A stretch of DNA of 5,223 bases from an uncultured Clostridia bacterium (GTDB lineage: Bacteria > Bacillota > Clostridia > TANB77 > CAG-508). A program made the position numbers and the translations under genes. The notes under the pieces were generated by a model, which saw only the letters and a program-made list of their open reading frames with translations, had not been told where the DNA came from and searched no databases. The DNA is taken from NCBI GenBank assembly GCA_949045875.1, contig CARPYP010000050.1:1-5223 (forward strand). Direction: 5' to 3'. Of the stretch, positions 1-4,675 are shown piece after piece (positions within the stretch are counted from its first letter, which is position 1; every line of letters starts with the position of its first letter).

Positions 1-90
1 CGGGTCTGAAAGGGGCATAGACCAGTAATGGCTATGTCTACCTTACTAAAGTAATCACGGAGTGGTTAGTTTCCTTATAATATAATTATG
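1..90 (+). other. 3' end of an upstream transcript, probably a structured RNA or a gene tail
   Basis: No plus-strand frame stays open past base 28: stops fall at 7-9, 18-20 and 26-28. At most a few C-terminal codons of an upstream protein could lie here. The sequence can fold. GGTCT at 3-7 can pair with AGACC at 19-23. Alternatively, CATAG at 16-20 plus CC at 22-23 can pair with GG at 30-31 plus CTATG at 32-36. A small TTAC/GTAA hairpin follows at 44-54. These folds, and the strong terminator just downstream, fit the 3' end of a noncoding RNA. I could not match it to RNase P RNA, tmRNA, SRP RNA or a riboswitch class I know. It is cut by the window edge. Confidence 0.3.
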
Positions 91-147
91 GCTGAATTTA
101 GATTTTGTAGCAGTTTCACTGCGTACAAAATCTTAGTTTCGGTTTTT
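91..147 (+). terminator. Intrinsic terminator of the unit upstream of spoIVB
   Basis: A 15-bp stem pairs 100-114 with 118-133, with one bulged G at 123 and a TTC loop. Weaker pairing of the flanking bases (about 91-98 with 135-143) extends it, and a run of five T follows at 143-147. This closes the upstream transcript and separates it from spoIVB, whose own promoter must therefore lie between about 150 and 255. Confidence 0.8.
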
Positions 148-158
148 AATATTCTTAG

Positions 159-189
159 ATATATTTAACAATGATAATAAACCATCCTA
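159..189 (+). promoter_or_regulatory. Possible forespore (sigma-G/sigma-F) promoter for spoIVB
   Basis: CATCCTA at 183-189 fits the CATnnTA form of a sigma-G -10 element. Its spacing to the start codon implies a leader of roughly 75 bases. A poor -35 match (ATATA at 159-163, 19 bases upstream) is the best partner I can find. spoIVB is known to be transcribed by sigma-G, with some sigma-F input, in Bacillus subtilis. The call rests on that knowledge and a weak motif in very AT-rich DNA. Confidence 0.22.
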
Positions 190-269
190 TTATATATATG
201 TAAAAATTAAAAACATCTTCAACGTTTAAAAATTTTAATATATGGTTATCCTATAAAAGAGGTATCCAT

Positions 270-1529
270 ATGAAAATTAAAAAGAAAATTTTAATATCAA
301 CAATAATTAGTATTTTATTAATAGCATTAATATATGTAAGTGACATAACAAATATTCCAGACAGTATAATATTATTTAAAGAAGAAGAACTAAATATAAA
401 TACTATATTTGGAATAAGTGTAAAAGCGTTAGAGACATCTAATACAGATATTGATACAGCACAAAGTGGAGAGATAATTCAAGCATCCAGTGGAAGTTAT
501 GCAAACAAAGAAGAAAGTATAAATATAGGGATAAATCTATTTGGAATTAAAGTAAAAGAGGTATCAGTAAATGTAATTGATGATGTAGAAGTAGTACCCT
601 TAGGTGGACTAATAGGAATGAAATTATATACAAATGGTGTACTAGTAGTAGGGATGTCTGAAATCTATGGGCAAAACAACCAAGTATATAGGCCATATGA
701 AAATACTGGAATAAAAGAAGGAGACACAATAACAAAAATAAACGATGAATATATAGTATCAACAGAAGATATGACAGAATGTATAAATGCTTCACAAGGA
801 AAAGAAATAAAAATTACTTATATTCATAATAACAAAACTTTAGAAACTAATATAACGCCTATTGAAACTGATAAAAACAATTATAAAGTAGGATTATGGG
901 TTAGAGACACAGCTGCAGGAGTTGGTACTGCTACATTTTATGATAAAAACACAGGAAAAGTTGCAATGTTAGGACATGGAATATTAGATGTAGATACAGA
1001 AGAATTAATAGACATATCAGACGGGAAAGTAACAAACACAAGTGTAGTATCAATCATAAAAGGGGAGAATGGAAAAACAGGGAGAATACAAGGAATAGTA
1101 GAAGGACAGAAAGAGATAGGTACAATATCCAAAAATACCTATTATGGAGTATATGGAAAGTTATATAATATGAATGAAATAAAAGGGAATACATCAAAAT
1201 CAGTTAAGATAGCACTGAGAAATGAAATTCAGGCAGGTGAGGCAACCTTAATGTGTGCATTAGACAATGGACAAGTAAAAGAATATACGGTAGAGATACA
1301 AAAAATATACTTAAATAATAATTCTAACAATAAAAGTATGTTATTAAAAGTAACAGATGAAGAGCTATTAGAAAAAACAGGAGGAATAATACAAGGAATG
1401 AGTGGTAGTCCAATAATACAAAATGGGAAACTAATAGGAGCATTAACACATGTATTAGTGCAAAACCCAACTCAAGGGTATGCAGTTTTTTCAGACATAA
1501 TGGTAAAACAGATGAATGAAAATGATTAA
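270..1529 (+). CDS. spoIVB: SpoIVB, sporulation serine peptidase with PDZ domain (family S55)
   Basis: This is a 419-residue protein, close to the usual length of about 425. In the B. subtilis model SpoIVB is made in the forespore, crosses the inner forespore membrane and cleaves SpoIVFA, which releases SpoIVFB to process pro-sigma-K. The sequence shows a basic N-terminus with one membrane segment (about residues 7-24), a PDZ-like domain (about 108-185, with GVLVVGMSEI and the GIKEGDTITKIN turn) and the peptidase domain (about 205-415). The trypsin-like triad is visible as His236 in LGHGI, Asp363 in KVTDEE and Ser378 in GMSGSP. These match the positions I recall for the B. subtilis enzyme. 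ATG at 270 has AGAGG at 258-262, seven bases upstream. The gene stands alone: terminators lie on both sides and no spo0A follows, although spoIVB-spo0A is the common order. Whether this organism has SpoIVFA/FB cannot be seen here. Confidence 0.96.
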   Translation: MKIKKKILISTIISILLIALIYVSDITNIPDSIILFKEEELNINTIFGISVKALETSNTDIDTAQSGEIIQASSGSYANKEESINIGINLFGIKVKEVSVNVIDDVEVVPLGGLIGMKLYTNGVLVVGMSEIYGQNNQVYRPYENTGIKEGDTITKINDEYIVSTEDMTECINASQGKEIKITYIHNNKTLETNITPIETDKNNYKVGLWVRDTAAGVGTATFYDKNTGKVAMLGHGILDVDTEELIDISDGKVTNTSVVSIIKGENGKTGRIQGIVEGQKEIGTISKNTYYGVYGKLYNMNEIKGNTSKSVKIALRNEIQAGEATLMCALDNGQVKEYTVEIQKIYLNNNSNNKSMLLKVTDEELLEKTGGIIQGMSGSPIIQNGKLIGALTHVLVQNPTQGYAVFSDIMVKQMNEND

Positions 1530-1547
1530 AATAAATAGGTTAAGTAA

Positions 1548-1615
1548 AAAAGTAAATTCTAGTTTGAAATGCAAGACTAAATTCCAGTTTTAAAACAAAA
1601 CTAGAATTTACTTTT
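1548..1615 (+). terminator. Hairpin terminator after spoIVB, probably bidirectional
   Basis: An 18-bp perfect inverted repeat pairs 1548-1565 with 1598-1615. The right arm ends in TTTT and the left arm is preceded by an A run (1546-1550), so it could stop transcription from either side. The 32-base interior contains a near copy of the left arm (1579-1591) that can pair with the same right arm (12 of 13 bases), giving a shorter alternative hairpin with a five-base loop. Confidence 0.75.
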
Positions 1616-1650
1616 AAACTTAAATAAAAATAATTTTTTAACAAAAAGGA

Positions 1651-1679
1651 TTGACAAGATATTATAAAAATAGTATAAT
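1651..1679 (+). promoter_or_regulatory. Sigma-A promoter of tRNA-Leu
   Basis: TTGACA at 1651-1656 and TATAAT at 1674-1679 are both perfect consensus hexamers, with 17-base spacing. The mature tRNA begins 47 bases after the -10, which leaves a short 5' leader for RNase P to remove. Such a strong housekeeping promoter is expected for a stable RNA gene. Confidence 0.9.
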
Positions 1680-1725
1680 AAACGTTGTCAGTTGAGAAAA
1701 CTAAAAAAACTATAGACTATAATAT

Positions 1726-1813
1726 GCAGATGTGGCGAAACTGGCAGACGCACAGGACTTAAAATCCTGCGGACTAATCCTCCGTGCCGGTTCGATTCCG
1801 GCCATCTGCACCA
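1726..1813 (+). tRNA. tRNA-Leu, anticodon UAA, CCA encoded
   Basis: The acceptor stem GCAGATG (1726-1732) pairs perfectly with CATCTGC (1803-1809), followed by A1810 and an encoded CCA (1811-1813). The anticodon stem CAGGA/TCCTG encloses the loop CTTAAAA, giving anticodon TAA and reading UUA codons. The T arm GCCGG-TTCGATT-CCGGC is perfect, and a long variable arm of the leucine type lies between the two. At 88 bases it has the size of a class II tRNA. It is the only tRNA in the window. I found no copy of its 3' end downstream, so there is no sign that an element integrated into it. Confidence 0.97.
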
Positions 1814-1819
1814 ACGACG

Positions 1820-1846
1820 TATCTGTTCGAACTAATAGAACAGATA
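1820..1846 (+). other. Hairpin between tRNA-Leu and its terminator
   Basis: A perfect 9-bp inverted repeat (TATCTGTTC at 1820-1828 and GAACAGATA at 1838-1846) has a nine-base loop. There is no T run, so it is not a terminator by itself. It lies in the tRNA precursor's 3' trailer and may affect 3' processing, or may simply be a stray palindrome. Confidence 0.45.
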
Positions 1847-1854
1847 GATATAGA

Positions 1855-1889
1855 AATCAATCAGAAAATAAAATCTGGTTGATTTTTTT
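1855..1889 (+). terminator. Intrinsic terminator of the tRNA-Leu transcript
   Basis: An 11-bp stem pairs 1855-1865 with 1874-1884 (one G-U pair) around an eight-base A-rich loop. A run of seven T at 1883-1889 overlaps the end of the right arm. It ends the tRNA unit about 40 bases after the CCA. Confidence 0.88.
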
Positions 1890-1939
1890 GTTGCCTAAAA
1901 ACAATATTGAAATCATCCAAACGAAAGGATGGTGCGAAA

Positions 1940-2209
1940 ATGAAGATAATTAAGCAAGAACTAGAATTTGAGGAATGTCTAAAACAACGACTTGAATTTA
2001 TATGTGAGTTTTCTAAAGTTACTCCTATTTTTATCAATGGTAGCATTAGAAAGTTAGAAAAAACTAATCTTACATATATTGAGCCACATAGAGTGATTAT
2101 TAAGAATATTACTTTTTTAGTTTTTAATTATTCCAATGATGTTTATATCTCTAACTTGACTAAAAAGATTAAATTATCAGAGTTAGAAGAATATTTGAAC
2201 AACATATGA
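1940..2209 (+). CDS. Hypothetical small protein, 89 residues
   Basis: I do not recognise this protein. The ATG at 1940 is preferred because AAAGGATGG (1924-1932) gives a Shine-Dalgarno site about ten bases upstream. A TTG at 1907 in the same frame would add 11 basic residues but has no such site. The protein is charged, with no membrane segment or signal peptide. It has an acidic, helical start (QELEFEECLKQRLEF), a middle part rich in Ile, Phe and Asn that may form beta strands, and a helical C-terminus ending in SELEEYLNNI. No clear promoter lies between the tRNA terminator and the start, so expression may come from read-through of that terminator. Lying between a tRNA gene and a recombinase, it could be the first gene of the mobile region. 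A function cannot be assigned. Confidence 0.6.
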   Translation: MKIIKQELEFEECLKQRLEFICEFSKVTPIFINGSIRKLEKTNLTYIEPHRVIIKNITFLVFNYSNDVYISNLTKKIKLSELEEYLNNI

Positions 2210-2219
2210 CTGTAAATAT

Positions 2220-2247
2220 TTGACATTTCTTAAAATCGTAGTATAAT
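2220..2247 (+). promoter_or_regulatory. Sigma-A promoter of the recombinase leader
   Basis: TTGACA (2220-2225) and TATAAT (2242-2247) are both perfect hexamers with 16-base spacing, and a second overlapping TATAAT lies at 2247-2252. Transcription should begin near 2254. The first hexamer starts 11 bases after the stop of the preceding small gene, so this is an independent transcription unit. Confidence 0.85.
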
Positions 2248-2293
2248 ATAATCAATGAAAAAATTTATATTGAATCTGCAAGAGTTTATATAT

Positions 2294-2347
2294 ATGAGTA
2301 CTTTGAAAAAATTATATTATATTGCATTATTATATTTTAGTTTATGA
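2294..2347 (+). CDS. Possible 17-residue leader peptide
   Basis: ATG at 2294 opens a 17-codon frame (MSTLKKLYYIALLYFSL) that ends at TGA 2345-2347, twelve bases before the terminator stem. AAGAG at 2280-2284 is a weak ribosome binding site. The frame is open back to an ATG at 2255 (30 residues in total), but that codon would be at the very 5' end of the RNA. The peptide is hydrophobic, rich in Leu and Tyr, with two lysines near its start. Its position suggests a leader peptide whose translation governs the terminator, or a very small membrane peptide. Coding is unproven, since such a frame arises easily by chance in AT-rich DNA. Confidence 0.3.
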   Translation: MSTLKKLYYIALLYFSL

Positions 2348-2358
2348 TAAATGGATTT

Positions 2359-2401
2359 AAGAGATGTCAACAGTACTCCTGTACTTTGATGTCTCTTTTT
2401 A
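2359..2401 (+). terminator. Intrinsic terminator or attenuator upstream of the recombinase
   Basis: The lower stem of 12 bp pairs 2359-2370 with 2386-2397 (two G-U pairs). After a bulged C at 2371, an upper stem AGTAC/GTACT (2372-2376 with 2381-2385) closes a TCCT loop. The T run 2396-2400 follows. With about 17 pairs this is a strong terminator. It lies 116 bases upstream of the recombinase start, within what would otherwise be that gene's 5' leader. Confidence 0.85.
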
Positions 2402-2456
2402 TTTATATTCTAGGAAAGTCGACAGACTTGACGTAGAAGATAATTATGCGAACGTT

Positions 2457-2489
2457 ACAAATTCTTGCATTTTAATGCTTAGAATTTGT
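2457..2489 (+). repeat. Imperfect palindrome just upstream of the recombinase
   Basis: ACAAATTCT at 2457-2465 and AGAATTTGT at 2481-2489 are perfect inverted arms. The interior has a second inverted pair, GCAT/ATGC (2467-2470 with 2475-2478), around TTTA. AACG (2451-2454) and CGTT (2495-2498) could extend the stem outward. It sits 14 bases before the AGGAGG ribosome binding site and lacks a T run. It may be an RNA stem in the leader, an operator, or a recombinase binding site. Its outer ends resemble those of the palindrome at 4493-4530. Confidence 0.55.
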
Positions 2490-2516
2490 TAGTCCGTTTG
2501 TTAGGAGGTTTTAAAA

Positions 2517-4437
2517 TTGAACGAAGAAAAGAAAAAATGTGGGTTGTATATGAGAGTTTCCACAGAAGACCAAGCAAGAGAACGGCTTTAGTCTTCCAGA
2601 ACAAAGAGAAAGATTAGAAACTTTTTGTAAATATAAAGGTTATGAGATAGTAGATTATTATGAAGATGCTGGAATAAGTGCTAAAACTGGTAATTATAGA
2701 CCCGAGTTTGAAAGATTAAAAAGCGATATTAAAGCTAAAAAGATAAATACTATTGTTGCCCTAAAACTAGATAGAATAACTAGAAGTATATTTGACTGGG
2801 AAAAACTAATAACCTTTTTAGACGAAAATAATGCTTATATTGATTGTGCTAATGATGAAATAAATACTACAAGTGCAAATGGCAAAATGATTTCAAGACT
2901 TTTAATGAGTGTTAGTCAAAATGAAATTGAGAGAACTAGCGAAAGAACTAAAATAGGTTTAGTAGGTGCAATAAAAAATGGACATATTCCCCATGTTGCC
3001 CCATTAGGTTATAAGCACGAAGATAAAAGGCTAGTAATAGATTATTCTACTAAAGATATTATAGTTAGAATATTTGACTTGTACTATAATGGCTATTCTT
3101 ATCAGAAAATAAGTAATTTGTTTAATGAAGAAAGAGTATTAGAAAAAGATAAGTGGCGAGATTCTACAATACAAACTATTCTTGAAAATGAAATATATAA
3201 GGGCGATTTTGTTCACGGAAAAAAAACAAAACACCCAACTTATTATGAAGATGTTGTTGAGCCAATAATATCAAAAGAAATGTGGTCAGATTGTCAAGTG
3301 CAGAAAAAGAAAAATTCTAGGAGTTATCAACGAACACTAACTTATTTATATTTGCAAAAGTTAAGATGTCCTAAGTGTAACAGAATACTAGGAGGAAAAG
3401 CAACTACAAAGAAAAATGGTAATGCCTATTTCTACTACTATTGTAATGATTGTAAGATTGAATTTAAAGAAAAAGTTATAAACGACTATTTTAATCAATT
3501 CATTAGTGAATTAGTAGAGTATGACTCTGTTGTAAATCAATTCTTTTTGCCTATGATAAAGCAAAAATTTGATGAGCCAAAGGAACAACTAGAAAAGGAA
3601 ATAAAAGAACAAAACAATAAACTTGAAAGAATAAAAAAAGCCTATATCAATGGAGTTTTTGAACTAAAAGAATATAACGAGGAAAAGAAAATAGTTGAAA
3701 CAGCAATAAGTGAATTACAAAATAAACTAGAAACTACTGATTGTACCGAAGAACTAAAATTTACACCAAAAGATATATTATTAAAACGAGATATTGACCT
3801 TATTAACAAGGTCAAGCTAGAAAAAGAATATAAAGCAAGAACTAAAATGTGGAAAGATTATACAAGAACAGAACAAGCAGACTTAATAATGAAATATGTA
3901 GATAATATAGAACTTGCTTTAGTCGGTAACGAAGTAGTTGTAAATCAAATTAACTTTAGAGAATCAATTTGCAAACCTTGTCAAGAATTATATGACAATG
4001 GTTATATAGATACAACAAAACCTATGATATTAGGAAATGTGCTTGGTAGTGTTAGATTTAGTAATTACTTACCAGAGGAAGACGTCGGAGAAATCATTAT
4101 GAGATTAAGACAGTATTATGATGTTCATTACGCAGAATCAACCTACTATGTAGATAATCAGATGTTTTATTTTAACTTTGCTGAAGATAACTCTGCTATT
4201 GTTAGAGTATTTCCTTTAGAAGATTACTACAAGCTAGATCAAGATAATGAAATGGAAACTTATAGATTTGGAATACTCTACATCAATGAAGAAGATAAAT
4301 TTCAAATGCAAGAAATAGATACTGCATTTGACTATATACCAGATGAAACAAATACAAGTGTAATTTACACAAAAGAGTCTATCCCTATTTCAGTAGGTGT
4401 AAAGCCAGTAAAATTCTGTGAAGAAAAAGCAGAATAA
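2517..4437 (+). pseudogene. Large serine recombinase interrupted by a +1 frameshift
   Basis: The reading starts at TTG 2517, with AGGAGG at 2503-2508. It gives MNEEKKKCGLYMRVSTEDQ with the expected resolvase nucleophile Ser15, then stops at TAG 2589 after 24 codons. From 2584 the next frame carries on seamlessly to 4437. Family members usually read AREGFSLPEQ here. An extra base near 2583 (GAA-C-GGC) explains the break. Corrected, the protein has 639 residues: resolvase catalytic domain (about 8-150, with LKLDRITRS and SQNEIERTSERTK), recombinase domain (about 155-270), a zinc ribbon with Cys284, 287, 309 and 312, a coiled coil (about 350-408), and an unrecognised tail (about 483-639). Such enzymes integrate and excise mobile elements by a Ser-linked double-strand break. 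Restart at ATG 2887 would lack the nucleophile, so it could not recombine. A sequencing error or programmed shift remains possible. Confidence 0.85.
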
Positions 4438-4479
4438 TTGTTGCAACTATTACTTTATATATTGACTATGTTACAACAA
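4438..4479 (+). repeat. Inverted repeat directly after the recombinase stop codon
   Basis: TTGTTGCAAC (4438-4447) and GTTACAACAA (4470-4479) match as an inverted repeat at nine of ten positions, around a 22-base AT-rich loop. It begins with the first base after the TAA codon. The following sequence is not T-rich, so it is at best a weak terminator of the recombinase transcript. Confidence 0.4.
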
Positions 4480-4482
4480 CAA

Positions 4483-4531
4483 ATTAGCGAGAACAAATTT
4501 GTATTTGCGATTAGCGAATATAAATTTTGTA
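4483..4531 (+). repeat. Direct repeat pair forming an imperfect palindrome after the recombinase
   Basis: ATTAGCGA followed by an AT-rich stretch ending TTTGTA occurs at 4483-4503, and again in similar form at 4510-4531. The stretch 4495-4510 is also an imperfect inverted repeat of 4512-4527 (13 of 16 positions). The outer ends are ACAAATT (4493-4499) and AATTTTGT (4523-4530). Attachment sites of large serine recombinases are imperfect palindromes of about this size, often next to the recombinase gene, so this is a candidate site. There is no direct proof. Confidence 0.4.
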
Positions 4532-4544
4532 GAGAGTTAATTTG

Positions 4545-4575
4545 ATAAATTTTATCCCAGAGGGAGAAAATTTAT
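4545..4575 (+). repeat. Hairpin between the convergent recombinase genes
   Basis: A 14-base inverted repeat with one mismatch pairs 4545-4558 with 4562-4575 around the loop AGA. It has a C/G triplet at its tip and AT-rich lower arms. The right arm ends in TTTATT and the left arm is preceded by TTTGAT, so no clear U tract exists on either strand. Confidence 0.5.
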
Positions 4576-4587
4576 TGCCTCGCAGAG

Positions 4588-4661
4588 CCCCCATGTTATG
4601 ATAGTATGTCATAACATATAGGGGAGAACGCTTTAGTTAAGTACACTAAAATGTTCTCCCC
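4588..4661 (+). repeat. Two overlapping, mutually exclusive hairpins between the convergent genes
   Basis: The first hairpin pairs ATGTTATGA (4593-4601) with TCATAACAT (4609-4617). Its outer CCCC (4589-4592) can pair with GGGG 4621-4624 across a three-base bulge. The second pairs GGGGAGAAC (4621-4629) perfectly with GTTCTCCCC (4653-4661), extended inside by TTTAGT/ACTAAA (4632-4637 with 4645-4650). Bases 4621-4624 belong to both, so the full stems compete. GC-rich arms stand out in this AT-rich DNA. No T run follows on either strand. They may end the minus-strand recombinase transcript, lying just past its stop codon, or mark an element end. Confidence 0.55.
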
Positions 4662-4675
4662 ATAAAATAGCTTGT

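Larger units (their letters stand above)
2254..2401 (+). ncRNA. Leader RNA or small RNA between promoter and terminator, attenuator-like
   Basis: A consensus promoter is followed about 105 bases after the predicted start by an intrinsic terminator, which defines a transcript of roughly 145 bases. Read-through would continue into the recombinase at 2517. GTACTTTGA occurs twice, at 2298-2306 in the leader and at 2381-2389 in the terminator's right arm. The leader copy can therefore pair with the terminator's left arm (2367-2376) in place of the right arm, a possible antiterminator of nine to ten base pairs. Either a stand-alone small RNA or a conditional leader would fit. The coordinates of the ends are inferred. 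Confidence 0.45.

Noticed and set aside
71..90. Overlapping TATAAT sequences at 76-86 as a sigma-A promoter for spoIVB
   Set aside because: No -35 match lies at proper spacing, and the terminator at 91-147 would stop the transcript.
547..1132. Minus-strand open frames at 547-795 and 938-1132
   Set aside because: They lie wholly inside spoIVB. Their low-complexity Leu, His and Pro content reflects reading the opposite strand of an AT-rich gene.
1790..1813. tRNA-Leu 3' end as an integration site
   Set aside because: No second copy of the tRNA 3' end occurs downstream in the window, and large serine recombinases usually do not target tRNA genes.
1907..1939. TTG start for the small gene
   Set aside because: No Shine-Dalgarno site precedes it, whereas the ATG at 1940 has one at a good distance.
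1732..1953. Plus-strand 73-codon frame
   Set aside because: It runs through the tRNA-Leu gene and its terminator, so it is an artefact of a structural RNA gene.
1861..2046. Minus-strand 61-codon frame
   Set aside because: It overlaps the tRNA terminator and the better supported gene at 1940, and has no ribosome binding site that I can see.
2428..2456. TTGACG at 2428-2433 as a promoter for the recombinase
   Set aside because: No acceptable -10 element lies 16-18 bases downstream; the nearest AT-rich hexamer is too close.
4483..4531. CRISPR-like repeat-spacer array
   Set aside because: There are only two imperfect copies with a gap of about six bases, and no cas genes.
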